Part shown: piece by piece, positions 8,480 to 17,005 of the stretch
Layout of the letters: each line of letters begins with the position of its first letter
Position numbering within the stretch: position 1 is the stretch's first letter
Source: Pseudomonas sp. LFM046
GTDB lineage: Bacteria > Pseudomonadota > Gammaproteobacteria > Pseudomonadales > Pseudomonadaceae
NCBI RefSeq assembly: GCF_000949385.2
Contig: NZ_JYKO02000001.1
Coordinates: 1,202,620 to 1,266,619, forward strand
Direction of reading: 5' to 3'
DNA length: 64,000 bases
The notes under the pieces: generated by a model
Told to the model about the DNA's origin: nothing
Databases searched by the model: none
What the model saw: only the letters and a program-made list of their open reading frames with translations
Made by a program: the position numbers and the translations under genes

Positions 8480-9546
8480 TGGCGTTCTCCCTGGAAACCC
8501 GCCTGACCCGACTGCTCGGCTGCCGCTATCCCATCATCCAGACGGCCATGGGCTGGGTGGCTGATCCGAGGCTGGTGGCCGCCACCGGCAATGCCGGCGG
8601 CTTCGGCTTCCTCGCCGGCGCCACCATCGAGCCGTGGAAGATGGAAGAAGCCATCCTCGAAACCAAGCGGCTGACCGACCAGCCTTTCGGCGTCAACTTC
8701 CACATGTACCAGGCCAACGCCGGCGAGATCGTCGAGCTGGTGCTCAAGCACGGTGTGCGTGCGGTGAGCTACAGCCGCTCGCCGGGCAAGGCGATGATCG
8801 CCCGGCTGAAGGATGCCGGTGTGGTCTGCATTCCCACGGTCGGCGCCCTCAAGCACGCGGTGAAAGCCGTGGAAATGGGCGCTGACGCGGTGACCGTACA
8901 AGGCGGGGAGGGCGGTGGTCACACCGGCTCCGTGCCCACCTCCATCCTGCTGGGGCAGGTGGTGGATGCGGTCGACGCGCCGGTCGTGGCGGCCGGTGGC
9001 TTCAAGGACGGTCGTGGCCTGCTCGCCGCCCTGGCCCTGGGCGCCGAAGGCATCGCCATGGGCACGCGCTTCTTGATGAGCGCCGACAGCCCGGTGCCGG
9101 CCGCGACCCTGGAGCGCTACCTGAAGGTCCGCGACCCGGCGGCCATCATCATCAGCCGCGCCATCGACGGCATGCCGCAACGCATGATCCGCAACGAACT
9201 GCTGGACAGCCTGGAGCGCTCCGGTGGCCTCAAGCGCCTGCTCCTGGCCCTGCGCAGCGCCCTGGCCTACCGCCGCCACAGCGGCGCCAGCATCGCCCAG
9301 TTGCTGGGCAGCGCACTGAAGCTCGGCAGCAACGACGGCCTCACCGCCTCCCAGACCCTGATGGCCGCCAACGCACCGATGGTGATCCAGAAGGCCATGG
9401 TCGAAGGCCGCCCGGCCGAGGGCGTGCTGCCCGCCGGACAGATCGCCGCCGCCATCGACAGCCTGCCGGGCTGCGCGGAACTCATCGAATCCATCGTGCA
9501 GCAGGCCGAGCAAGGGCTCGCCGCGCTGTGCAGCCGAGCATCCTGA
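8479..9546 (+). CDS. ipdC: IpdC: flavin-dependent oxidoreductase of the nitronate monooxygenase family
   Basis: This 355-residue TIM-barrel flavoprotein has FMN-binding signatures QGGEGGGHTGS, VVAAGGFKDGRG and EGIAMGTRF. Its ATG at 8479 overlaps the upstream stop as TGATG; a GTG one codon earlier is less likely. In Mycobacterium the homologous IpdC acts on a HIP-CoA derivative during C/D-ring catabolism, and its gene also adjoins ipdAB. Generic annotation would call it nitronate monooxygenase, or 2-nitropropane dioxygenase, but the neighbourhood supports the steroid role. Confidence 0.85.
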   Translation: MAFSLETRLTRLLGCRYPIIQTAMGWVADPRLVAATGNAGGFGFLAGATIEPWKMEEAILETKRLTDQPFGVNFHMYQANAGEIVELVLKHGVRAVSYSRSPGKAMIARLKDAGVVCIPTVGALKHAVKAVEMGADAVTVQGGEGGGHTGSVPTSILLGQVVDAVDAPVVAAGGFKDGRGLLAALALGAEGIAMGTRFLMSADSPVPAATLERYLKVRDPAAIIISRAIDGMPQRMIRNELLDSLERSGGLKRLLLALRSALAYRRHSGASIAQLLGSALKLGSNDGLTASQTLMAANAPMVIQKAMVEGRPAEGVLPAGQIAAAIDSLPGCAELIESIVQQAEQGLAALCSRAS

Positions 9547-9559
9547 GGGGGAGAGGGCC

Positions 9560-10318
9560 ATGGCAACACCGTTCAACGTCAGCATCGACAACGGCATCGC
9601 CGAGATGGTCTTCGATCATCCGCCGGTGAACGCCTTCGACAGCAAGGGCTGGGCCTCCATCGCCGCCGAGCTGGAGCGCCTGGGCGAATCGCCCGAGGTC
9701 CGCGTCATCCTCATCCGCGCTGAAGGGCGCGGGTTCTGCGCCGGCGTCGACATCAAGGAACTGGCCACCAACCCGGACCTGATCGTCGCCGTGAACAAGG
9801 GCAACTACGACAGCTTCAAGGCCGTCCACCGCAATCCCAAGCCGGTGATCATCGCCGTGCACGGCTTCGTCCTCGGCGGCGGCATCGGCCTCTGCGGCGC
9901 GGCGGACATCCTGGTCGCCTCCGACTGCGCACGCTTCGGCGTGCCGGAAGTGGACCGCGGTGCCATGGGCGGCGGCGCCCACCTGCAGCGCCTGTTCCCG
10001 GTGCAGAAAGTGCGACACATGTACTTCACCGGCGAAATGATCGACGCCGCCGAGGCCTACCGCCTGGGGGCCGTCGAGCGTGTGGTGCCGCGCGCCGAAC
10101 TGCGCGAGGCGGCCCTCGACGTCGCCCGCAAGATCGCCGCCAAGAGCCCGGACATGATCGTCCTGGCCAAGGAAGCGCTCACCGGCATCGAGGACGGCAA
10201 CCTCGAAGACAAATACCGCTGGGAGCAGGGCTTCACCCTGCAGGCCTATCGCTCGCTGGATTCCCAGGAAGCCCGCGATGCCTTCGTCGACAAGCGTGCC
10301 GCCAACTTCAAGGGCTGA
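9560..10318 (+). CDS. echA20: EchA20-type ring hydrolase (crotonase superfamily)
   Basis: This 252-residue crotonase-fold protein resembles Mycobacterium EchA20 across its length: an early PPVNAFDSKGW, then RAEGRGFCAGVDIKE, then GFVLGGGIGLCGAADILVAS, then RFGVPEVDRGAMGGGAHL. Established knowledge: EchA20 opens ring D of the bicyclic dioxo CoA ester to give COCHEA-CoA, the IpdAB substrate. The gene follows ipdC by 13 bases and precedes an acyl-CoA dehydrogenase pair by 6 bases. This sits well with a C/D-ring operon, and the match is closer than for the hydratase at 7613. Confidence 0.85.
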   Translation: MATPFNVSIDNGIAEMVFDHPPVNAFDSKGWASIAAELERLGESPEVRVILIRAEGRGFCAGVDIKELATNPDLIVAVNKGNYDSFKAVHRNPKPVIIAVHGFVLGGGIGLCGAADILVASDCARFGVPEVDRGAMGGGAHLQRLFPVQKVRHMYFTGEMIDAAEAYRLGAVERVVPRAELREAALDVARKIAAKSPDMIVLAKEALTGIEDGNLEDKYRWEQGFTLQAYRSLDSQEARDAFVDKRAANFKG

Positions 10319-10324
10319 ACCGCC

Positions 10325-11491
10325 ATGGAACTCAACTACACACCTGAACAACAGGCCTTCCGCGAGGAAGTCCGCAGCTGGCTGGCGGCCAACGTGCCGG
10401 CCGAACCGCTGAAGTCCTTCGACTGCGAAGAGGGCTTCGCCCAGCACCGCGCCTGGGAAGCCAAACTCAACGAAGGTCGCTGGGGCATGGTCACCTGGCC
10501 GAAAGAGCTGGGCGGCCGTGGCTGCGACCTGATCGAGTGGCTGATCTTCGAAGAAGAGTATTACCGCGCCGGCGCCCCGGCCCGGGTGAACCAGAATGGC
10601 ATCTTCCTCCTTGGCCCGACCCTCATGGAGTTCGGCACCCCGGAGCAGAAGGAACGCTTCCTGCCGAAGATGGCCACGGGCGAGGAAATCTGGGCCCAGG
10701 GCTGGTCCGAGCCGAACGCAGGTTCGGACATGGCCGCCATCCGCTGCCGCGCCGAGCGCCAGGGCGACCATTACGTGATCAACGGCCAGAAAACCTGGTC
10801 CACCCGTGCCGTCTGGGCCGACTGGCTGTTCGGCCTGTTCCGCACCGATCCGCAGTCCAGCCGCCACCACGGCCTGACCTTCATCCTGCTGCCGCTGAAC
10901 ACCCCCGGCGTCACCGTGCGCCCCATTCCCCAGCTGAACGGCCTGCCGGGCTTCGCCGAAATCTTCTTCGATGACGTGAAGGTGCCGGTGGAGAACGCGC
11001 TGGGTGGCGAAGGCATGGGCTGGCACGTGGCGATGTCCACCGCCGGCTTCGAACGTGGCCTGATGCTGCGCTCGCCGGCGCGCTTCCAGGAAACCGCGCG
11101 TCGCCTGGTGCAGCTGTACCTGGCCAATCGCGAGCAGGCCGACCAGGACCCCGCCATCGGCGAAGCGGTCATGCGCGCCTGGCTGGACGCCGAGGCCTAC
11201 ACCCTGAACACCTACATGACCGCCTCGCGGCTGGTGAAGGGCGGCAAGATCGGTCCGGAATCCTCCACCAACAAGATCTTCTGGTCCGAACTGGACCAGC
11301 GCATGCACGAGACGGCGCTGTCGATCCTCGGCGTGCGCGGTGAACTGCTGCCCGAAGCACCGGACGCGGGGGATGTCGGCCACTGGCTGGATGGCTTCCT
11401 CTTCGCCCAGGCCGGCCCCATCTACGCCGGTACCAACGAGATCCAACGCAACATCATCGCCGAGCGGATGCTCGGTATGCCGCGCGCATGA
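10325..11491 (+). CDS. Acyl-CoA dehydrogenase, alpha-type subunit (FadE/IpdE-like)
   Basis: This 388-residue protein has the full acyl-CoA dehydrogenase layout. It contains QGWSEPNAGSDMAAI (FAD/substrate loop), a KTWSTRAVWADW beta-strand segment, and the C-terminal IYAGTNEIQRNIIAERMLG that contacts FAD. The next gene is a shorter family member lacking the last motif, so the two probably form an alpha2beta2 enzyme like mycobacterial IpdE1-IpdE2. It likely desaturates a C/D-ring CoA ester. The exact FadE orthologue cannot be fixed without alignment. Confidence 0.85.
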   Translation: MELNYTPEQQAFREEVRSWLAANVPAEPLKSFDCEEGFAQHRAWEAKLNEGRWGMVTWPKELGGRGCDLIEWLIFEEEYYRAGAPARVNQNGIFLLGPTLMEFGTPEQKERFLPKMATGEEIWAQGWSEPNAGSDMAAIRCRAERQGDHYVINGQKTWSTRAVWADWLFGLFRTDPQSSRHHGLTFILLPLNTPGVTVRPIPQLNGLPGFAEIFFDDVKVPVENALGGEGMGWHVAMSTAGFERGLMLRSPARFQETARRLVQLYLANREQADQDPAIGEAVMRAWLDAEAYTLNTYMTASRLVKGGKIGPESSTNKIFWSELDQRMHETALSILGVRGELLPEAPDAGDVGHWLDGFLFAQAGPIYAGTNEIQRNIIAERMLGMPRA

Positions 11492-11502
11492 CAGGGGGCG
11501 CC

Positions 11503-12558
11503 ATGGACTTCACTTTCAGCGACGACCAACTGCTGTTCCAGGAAAACGTGCGTGGATTCTTCACCAACGAAGTGACCCCGGAGCGCATCCGTGAGCTCTG
11601 GCAGGAAGAGAGCGGCCGCAGCGACGCGCTCTGGGGCCAGCTCACCGAACTGGGCCTGACCGCCACCACCGTGCCGGAAGGTTTCGGTGGCCTGGACATG
11701 AACGAACTGGACTTCGTGCTCCTGGCCCAGGAGAGCGGCTACGCCGGCCTGCCGGAGCCCCTGGTGGACACCATGCTGCTGGGCGTTCCGCTGCTCGGCG
11801 CCCTGGGCGCCGACCAGCTCGACCTGCAGGGCGAATGGCTGACCCGCATCGCCGAAGGCAAGGCCCGCGTGGCGGTCGGTCAACCCGGCAACCCGCTGGT
11901 GGCCGACGCCCACGTCGCCGACCTGCTGCTCCTGCCCCACGGCGATGAAGTGCACGCGCTGCGCCGTGAGCAGGTCAGCCTGACCCGCAACGAATCCGTG
12001 GACCCGAGCCGCCAACTGTTCCGGGTCGACTGGACCCCCTCCGCCGAAACCCGCGTGGCCGATGGCGAGACGGGCAAGGCGCTCTGGGCCGCCACGCAGA
12101 ACCGTGGCGCCCTGGGCACCGCCGCCCAACTGCTCGGCCTGGCCAAGCGCATGGTGGACCTGGCGGTGGACTACAGCTTCGAGCGCAAGCAGTTCGGCAA
12201 GCCGGTGGGCTCCTTCCAGGCGGTGAAGCACCTGATGGCCAACGTCGCGGTGCAGATCGAATTCGCCAAGGGTCCGCTCTACCGCGCCGCCTACGCCGTC
12301 GCCCACAGCCTGCCCGATCAGGCCGTCCAGGTTTCCCACGCCCGCATCGCCTGCGCCGAAGCGGCCCTGCTGGCGGCCAAGAACGCCATCCAGACCCACG
12401 GCGCCATGGGGTACACCTGGGAAGTGGACCTGCAGCTCTACATGAAACGCGCCTGGGCCCTGGACAAGGTCTGGGGCGACCGTGGCTGGCACAAGGCGCG
12501 GGTGCGTGAGGCGCTGTTTGGTGGCCAGGTCCTGGCGGGAGCCGGCAATACCTTCTGA
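11503..12558 (+). CDS. Acyl-CoA dehydrogenase, beta-type subunit (FadE/IpdE-like)
   Basis: This 351-residue protein starts MDFTFSDDQLLFQENV, after AGGGGGCGCC. An ATG at 11488 overlapping the previous stop (ATGA) is an alternative. It keeps the family's helical C-terminus (YSFERKQFGKPVGSFQAVKH) but has no GTNEIQ motif and a divergent middle. This is the pattern of the partner subunit in heteromeric steroid acyl-CoA dehydrogenases. It should pair with the gene at 10325. Confidence 0.8.
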   Translation: MDFTFSDDQLLFQENVRGFFTNEVTPERIRELWQEESGRSDALWGQLTELGLTATTVPEGFGGLDMNELDFVLLAQESGYAGLPEPLVDTMLLGVPLLGALGADQLDLQGEWLTRIAEGKARVAVGQPGNPLVADAHVADLLLLPHGDEVHALRREQVSLTRNESVDPSRQLFRVDWTPSAETRVADGETGKALWAATQNRGALGTAAQLLGLAKRMVDLAVDYSFERKQFGKPVGSFQAVKHLMANVAVQIEFAKGPLYRAAYAVAHSLPDQAVQVSHARIACAEAALLAAKNAIQTHGAMGYTWEVDLQLYMKRAWALDKVWGDRGWHKARVREALFGGQVLAGAGNTF

Positions 12559-12579
12559 CCTTCATTGCCCTTTCCCCAA

Positions 12580-12603
12580 CCCTCTCTCGCAAGCGGGAGA
12601 GGG
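12580..12603. repeat. CCCTCTC...GAGAGGG hairpin repeat
   Basis: Arms CCCTCTCTCGC and GCGGGAGAGGG pair with one mismatch across a 2-base loop, in the 99-base gap between the dehydrogenase pair and fadA6. The same palindrome recurs at 13828, 20096 and 39838. It may end or stabilise the upstream transcript, but no T-run follows. Confidence 0.6.
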
Positions 12604-12657
12604 GCCCGGGGAGAGAGAAGCCACCCTTCACACCAATCCCAACAATCCGAGGTTCCC

Positions 12658-13806
12658 ATGCCCGAAGCCTACATAGTCGACGCCCTGCGCACCCCCACCG
12701 GCCGGCGCAAGGGTGGCCTGAGCCAGATCCACGCCGCCGATCTCGGCGCCCACGTGCTGCGTGAAATCGTCGCGCGCAATGGCATTCCCGACGCCGATTA
12801 CGACGACGTGATCTTCGGCTGCGTCGACACCATCGGCCCGCTGGCGGGCGACATCGCCCGCACCTGCTGGCTGGCCGCCGGCCTCGACCAGGCCGTGCCC
12901 GGCACCACCATCGACCGCCAGTGCGGCTCGTCCCAGCAGGCCGTGCACTTCGCCGCCCAGGCGGTGATGAGCGGCACCCAGGACGTGGTGATCGCCGGTG
13001 GCGTGCAGACCATGACGCAGATCCCGATCTCCTCGGCCATGACCGCCGCCGAGCCCCTGGGCTTCACCGATCCCTTCTCCGGCTCCGAAGGCTGGGTGAA
13101 GCGTTACGGCAAGGTGCCTCCGACCCAGTTCCGCTCCGCGCAGATGATCGCCGAGAAGTGGGGCCTGACCCGCGAGGCGCTGGAAGCCTACGCCCTCGAA
13201 TCCCACCGCCGCGCCCTGCACGCCATCCAGGAGGGCCGCTTCAAGCGTGAAATCGTGCCCCTGGCCGGCGTCGAGCACGACGAGACCCCGCGCCAGACCA
13301 GCCTGGACAAGATGGCCGAGCTGGAAACCCTGTTCGGTTGCGACCGCGTCACCGCCGGCGTCTCCAGCCAGACCTGCGATGGCGCCAGCGCGATGCTGGT
13401 GGTCTCCGAGGCGGCGCTCAAGCGCTACAACCTGACGCCCCGCGCCCGCATCCACCACATCAGCGTGCGCGCCGAAGACCCGATCTGGATGCTCACCGCG
13501 CCCATCCCGGCCACCGAATACGCCCTCAAGCGCGCCGGCATGACGCTGGCTGACATCGACCGTGTGGAGATCAACGAAGCCTTCGCTTCGGTGGCCATGG
13601 CCTGGCTGAAAGAGACCGGCTATCCCCACGAACGCACCAACGTCAACGGCGGCGCCATCGCCCTCGGCCACCCCCTGGGCGCCACCGGCACCCGGCTGAT
13701 GTGCACCCTGCTGCACGAGCTGGAACGCAGCGGCGGCCGCTACGGCATGCAGACCATGTGCGAAGGCGGCGGGCAGGCGAACGTGACCATCATCGAACGA
13801 CTCTGA
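12658..13806 (+). CDS. fadA6: FadA6-type thiolase (steroid C/D-ring beta-ketothiolase)
   Basis: This 382-residue thiolase starts at 12658 after GAGG; an upstream in-frame ATG lies within the hairpin repeat and is unlikely. Nucleophile Cys89 is in [12 protein letters not shown]. The catalytic His is in [14 protein letters not shown] and the second Cys in [33 protein letters not shown] and QIPISSAMT closely resemble M. tuberculosis FadA6, the thiolase of the HIP pathway. It should cleave a beta-keto CoA ester made after IpdAB. Hairpin repeats flank the gene on both sides, so it may have its own transcript or be a processed segment. Confidence 0.88.
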   Translation: MPEAYIVDALRTPTGRRKGGLSQIHAADLGAHVLREIVARNGIPDADYDDVIFGCVDTIGPLAGDIARTCWLAAGLDQAVPGTTIDRQCGSSQQAVHFAAQAVMSGTQDVVIAGGVQTMTQIPISSAMTAAEPLGFTDPFSGSEGWVKRYGKVPPTQFRSAQMIAEKWGLTREALEAYALESHRRALHAIQEGRFKREIVPLAGVEHDETPRQTSLDKMAELETLFGCDRVTAGVSSQTCDGASAMLVVSEAALKRYNLTPRARIHHISVRAEDPIWMLTAPIPATEYALKRAGMTLADIDRVEINEAFASVAMAWLKETGYPHERTNVNGGAIALGHPLGATGTRLMCTLLHELERSGGRYGMQTMCEGGGQANVTIIERL

Positions 13807-13827
13807 CGCCGCTGGCCCTCTCCCGAA

Positions 13828-13851
13828 CCCTCTCCCGCAGGCGGGAGAGGG
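13828..13851. repeat. CCCTCTCCCGC...GCGGGAGAGGG hairpin repeat
   Basis: A perfect 11-bp inverted repeat with a 2-base loop, starting 22 bases after the fadA6 stop. A further partial copy (GGGAGAGGGGCCGGGGGTGAGG) ends just before the SDR ribosome site. Confidence 0.6.
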
Positions 13852-13967
13852 GGCTGTCCGTGCAGTGGTTGAAGCCGGCACGGACTGCTCTGCTCCCCTT
13901 GCCGTCCGGGAGAGGGGCCGGGGGTGAGGGAAGCTGATCCCTACTCGAATTCACCGGAGAACCCCAC

Positions 13968-14843
13968 ATGCCAATTTGCAAAGACCGCTCCGTCATCATC
14001 ACCGGCGCCGGCGGCGGGCTGGGCCGGGCCTATGCCCTGGCCTTCGCCGCCGAAGGCGCCAAGGTCGTGGTCAACGACATCAACTTGCCGGCCGCTGAAG
14101 CCGTGGTCGCGGAGATCCGCGCCCAGGGTGGCCAGGCCGTCGCCAACAACGGCGACATCACCAATTACGCCGCTGCCGGCGAGATCGTCCGCGCGGCCAT
14201 CGAAGCCTTCGGGGACCTGCACGTGCTGGTGAACAACGCCGGCATCTGCCGCGACCGCATGTTCGCCAGCCTGACCGAAGCCGACTGGGACGCCGTGATG
14301 GCGGTGCACCTCAAGGGCCACTTCTGCCTCGCCAGCCACGCCGTCAAGCACTGGCGCGAGCAGGCCAAGGGCGGTGTGGCGGTCAAGGCACGGATCATCA
14401 ACACCAGCTCCGGCGCCGGCCTGCAGGGTTCCATCGGCCAGTCCAACTACGCGGCGGCCAAGGGCGGCATCGCCTCGCTGACCCTGGTCCAGGCCGCCGA
14501 ACTGGCGCGCTACGGCATTACCGCCAACGCCCTGGCCCCGGCGGCGCGCACCGGCATGACCGAGCAGGTGTTCGCCGATGTGATGAAGAAGCCGGAAGAC
14601 GGCTTCGACTACTTTGCCCCGGAAAACGTCGCGCCCCTGGTGGTGTGGCTGGGCTCCGAAGCCTCGCAGCACGTCAACGGCCGCATGTTCGAAGTGGAAG
14701 GCGGCAAGCTCTCCATCGCCGACGGCTGGCGTCGTGGTCCCGAGTTCGACAACGGCGCGCGCTACGTGCCCGGCGAACTGGGCGCGGTGGTGGAACGCCT
14801 GCTGACCGAAGCCGTGCCGGCGCAAAAGGTGTATGGCAGCTGA
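13968..14843 (+). CDS. Short-chain dehydrogenase/reductase, steroid block 1
   Basis: This 291-residue SDR has the dinucleotide motif TGAGGGLGRAYA (about 12-23), the NNAG motif, and the catalytic Ser/Tyr-x3-Lys set (NTSSGAGLQGS and SNYAAAKGG). The VVVNDIN strand end suggests NAD(H). It is about 30 residues longer than a minimal SDR. It resembles the type found as the dehydrogenase part of peroxisomal multifunctional enzyme 2 and the mycobacterial Rv3548c type near ipdAB. It probably oxidises a 3-hydroxyacyl-CoA intermediate. It is the last clear gene of block 1; the start follows CACCGGAGAACCCCAC. Confidence 0.82.
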   Translation: MPICKDRSVIITGAGGGLGRAYALAFAAEGAKVVVNDINLPAAEAVVAEIRAQGGQAVANNGDITNYAAAGEIVRAAIEAFGDLHVLVNNAGICRDRMFASLTEADWDAVMAVHLKGHFCLASHAVKHWREQAKGGVAVKARIINTSSGAGLQGSIGQSNYAAAKGGIASLTLVQAAELARYGITANALAPAARTGMTEQVFADVMKKPEDGFDYFAPENVAPLVVWLGSEASQHVNGRMFEVEGGKLSIADGWRRGPEFDNGARYVPGELGAVVERLLTEAVPAQKVYGS

Positions 14844-14860
14844 CACGGTCGCTGTCCTGA

Positions 14861-14889
14861 GGCGCCCGGTGACGCACTCACCGGGCGCC
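14861..14889. terminator. Strong GC hairpin after block 1
   Basis: A perfect 12-bp stem (GGCGCCCGGTGA / TCACCGGGCGCC) with a 5-base loop begins 17 bases after the SDR stop. No T-run follows, so it is not a classical intrinsic terminator, but it could end or protect the block 1 mRNA. Confidence 0.5.
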
Positions 14890-14966
14890 TGCGGCATCTG
14901 CTCGCGGCGCGCAATGTCACGGTCACCCTGCTTCACGCCGATGACCGCCCCTCCGATCTCCAGGTG

Positions 14967-15203
14967 ATGTCCCTCGAACAGGACGACGAGACGGACTGGC
15001 TCCTGGTGGAACAGGTCCACCGCGAGCGCTTCTCCCATATCGAACTGATGGACCCCGAGTCGGTGCTGCCGGGCGAGGTCATCGTGTTCGGCCCTGAGGA
15101 CGTGGAACCGGACTGCGCCGCCTTCATGTTCCTGGTCAACGTCCTCGGCGCAATCTTCCTGCTCCCGGCCCTGGCCGTGTGGCTCGGGGTGGGGCAATCG
15201 TAG
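14967..15203 (+). CDS. Small hypothetical protein with one C-terminal membrane helix
   Basis: This frame encodes 78 residues from the ATG at 14967. It has strongly GC-biased third positions like the surrounding real genes. The first half is acidic (EQDDETDWLLVEQ) and the last 25 residues are hydrophobic, a likely membrane anchor. The frame stays open upstream to the SDR stop and that stretch also looks coding, but has no ATG, GTG or TTG, so the 5' end may be missing or use a rare start. No family is recognised. The stop overlaps the first copy of the tandem repeat. Confidence 0.4.
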   Translation: MSLEQDDETDWLLVEQVHRERFSHIELMDPESVLPGEVIVFGPEDVEPDCAAFMFLVNVLGAIFLLPALAVWLGVGQS

Positions 15204-15704
15204 GGTGGAAATCGCTTTTCATTTCCACCGCCCCCGCCATGCCGTATACCGACGGTGGAGCACGTGCAAGGACCGTCCCGTAGGGTGCGCTGCGCGCACC
15301 AGTGTTTAGACACAGCGCCGTAGGGTGGATTCGCTTTTTATTTCCACCATCTCTGCCATGCCGTACACCGACGGTGGACCGATGAAGCGTGGTCCACCCT
15401 ACGGTGGAGCACGTGCAAGGACCGTCCCGTAGGGTGCGCTGTGCGCACCAGTGTTTAGACATAGCGCCGTAGGGTGGAAATCGCTTTTTATTTCCACCAT
15501 CCCTTCCATGCCGTACACCGACGGTGGACCGATGAAGCGTGGTCCACCCTACGGTGGAGCACGTGCAAGGACCGTCCCGTAGGGTGCGCTGCGCGCACCA
15601 GTGTTTAGACACAGCGCCGTAGGGTGGAAATCGCTTTTTATTTCCACCGCCCCTGCCATGCCGTACACCGACGGTGGACCGGTAAAGCGTGGTCCACCCT
15701 ACGC
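15201..15704. repeat. Tandem array of about 150-bp repeats (GTAGGGTGGA family)
   Basis: Copies begin at 15201, 15321, 15470 and 15620, giving periods of 120, 149 and 150 bases. The first copy lacks about 30 bases, and the last stops after TGGTCCACCCTACG. Each unit contains an inverted pair TAGGGTGGA...TCCACCCTA, a TTTCCACC segment, and a GTAGGGTGCGC...GCGCACC stem. Copies differ by a few substitutions. Single copies of the same palindromes occur near 19880, 39909 and 52490. Confidence 0.9.
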
Positions 15705-15717
15705 GCGATGTCGCCCG

Positions 15718-15749
15718 TAGGATGGGTATCGCAAGCTCCACCCATCCTC
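15718..15749. repeat. GTAGGATGGGT...ACCCATCC palindromic repeat
   Basis: A copy of the second intergenic palindrome family, with arms GGATGGGT and ACCCATCC. It abuts the tandem array; others lie at 19979, 35180 and 40024. Confidence 0.65.
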
Positions 15750-15906
15750 CGACTCTCGCCAGTTCACAGGATGGTTCGGGCGGCGTTCCGCGAACGGCAG
15801 CAATCGGCCGGAGGCAGTCCTGCAACTTGGTGGCGATGAGCTATCTTGAGTCTTGTATGGGGAGGGAAAGTCCGTCGGTTTTTAATCACTTGCATTGTTT
15901 CCCCTG

Positions 15907-15941
15907 AAGCCGGACGACCGCGAGGAAGACCGGCTTTTTTT
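15907..15941 (+). terminator. Terminator-like hairpin of unassigned transcript
   Basis: AAGCCGG and CCGGCTT pair across 16 bases and are followed by a run of seven T residues, on the + strand. No protein gene ends just upstream, so it may close a small RNA from the 15750-15906 interval, or be a relic. No clear promoter is seen for such an RNA. Confidence 0.45.
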
Positions 15942-16075
15942 CACGCTTCGGCAAAAGAGGCAGGCACCGGTCCTGGCGCAATTGGAATCAGCATCCGAAG
16001 GGGGTACGCCGAGGGTGAAATGCCCGGTCTGTGGTGACGACGCGAAAGAACAGCCAGCAATAGCCGGGCGACCCG

Positions 16076-16282
16076 TCACTGCTCAGCCGCCCCGCCGTCC
16101 CTCACGTAAGGCGAAACCGGCAAGACTGGATCGACCTTGTAAGAGAGGGAGTACGGATAGTGCCTCAGCAACCAGGTCGCCTCTTCCCGGACATCCTTTG
16201 GTAGATCGGGGTCATGGGCCAGTTCAACGAGGTGAGACCACATCTGGTAGACGGATTTGCTTCGCTCATCCGAGAGGTTCAT
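16076..16282 (-). CDS. BPSL0761-family small protein
   Basis: This 68-residue protein reads MNLSDERSKSVYQMW, then DPDLPKDVREEATWLLRHYP. The pattern, with the conserved VREEA-x-x-LLRHYP, matches the small BPSL0761-type family widespread in Pseudomonas and Burkholderia. Function is unknown in the family. The start follows GGAGGCACCGC. It lies alone between repeats and a gene-poor stretch. Confidence 0.7.
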   Translation of the reverse strand: MNLSDERSKSVYQMWSHLVELAHDPDLPKDVREEATWLLRHYPYSLSYKVDPVLPVSPYVRDGGAAEQ

Positions 16283-17005
16283 GCGGTGCCTCCTGGCATT
16301 CGATTGAATGCGTTACACGCGTGAATAGCTTCCCCGAATGGCAACTTTACTGAATCTGGTCAACGCCAAACATCGTCGTTTGCAGCAACCTGCTGTAGCG
16401 ATTACCGCCAGGCTCTTGTCGTGGATCGGCTACCCCTCAGTGCAACATGCAAGGCTGCCGGCCTGGTACCTATAAAAACGAAGCCCAGGAGCAAGCCGCG
16501 ACGTTTCACTCGAATTTCAAGGAAGGCCTTCGCTCCAATCCGGGGCCTGAGAACCTGACGTGCTTCAGCTGCTGCGAGCCGATTGATCACGCGGCAGTTC
16601 GCTTCGATGGGTATGACGCTGCAGGCATGCGTCGGCGGCAGGCATCTGCATCCGGTCACACTCCAGGGCTTTTAGTAAGGCCAGCGATACACAAGCAACC
16701 TCGATATCGCCATTCGCGATCAATCTCGATCCATCAGGCGCAATCAACCTGATAGCTGCCCAATAGCTGATTGACAGTATCCAGAGGTAAGTAACAGCAT
16801 GTTTTTTACTGAAGGGAGAAGGTGAAAGCCGCAGCAGGATCCGTCTCGGCTCTACCACCCGTCACGGTCATGACCGTGACAACGCTACGCTTGGTTCCCG
16901 CCTCGTAACACCGCCAGCATTCACGTCGTTTCACATTCTTGGGCGCCCTGCGCCGATATCGTTCCCTGGCAATCTGACTACAGGGGCTGGAACGAAGAGG
17001 GTCTG
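16283..17005. other. Gene-poor stretch before the multicopper oxidase
   Basis: About 720 bases with no confident gene. A + strand frame from 16447 contains LTCFSCCEPIDHAAVRFDGY, which looks protein-like. It would need a frameshift near 16630 to continue into HLHPVTLQGF before stops, so it may be a decayed gene. A frame on the other strand (about 16580-16790) also looks partly protein-like. Neither has a convincing start. The last part should carry the promoter of the oxidase gene. Confidence 0.3.

Noticed and set aside
9482-11446. Long - strand frame opposite echA20 and the acyl-CoA dehydrogenase
   Set aside because: It lies wholly opposite genes with conserved motifs; low-complexity GDGV-rich residues indicate a shadow frame.
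15201-15704. CRISPR-like repeated DNA
   Set aside because: The period is about 150 bases with nearly identical whole units and no unique spacers; no cas genes are present.
15895-16353. 152-residue + strand frame
   Set aside because: It covers a terminator and the opposite strand of the BPSL0761-type gene, and its sequence is low in hydrophobic residues.
16447-16752. Open frame with LTCFSCCEPIDHAAVRFDGY
   Set aside because: It loses protein-like character after position 16630 and lacks a ribosome site, so it was not called a gene; mentioned as a possible relic.
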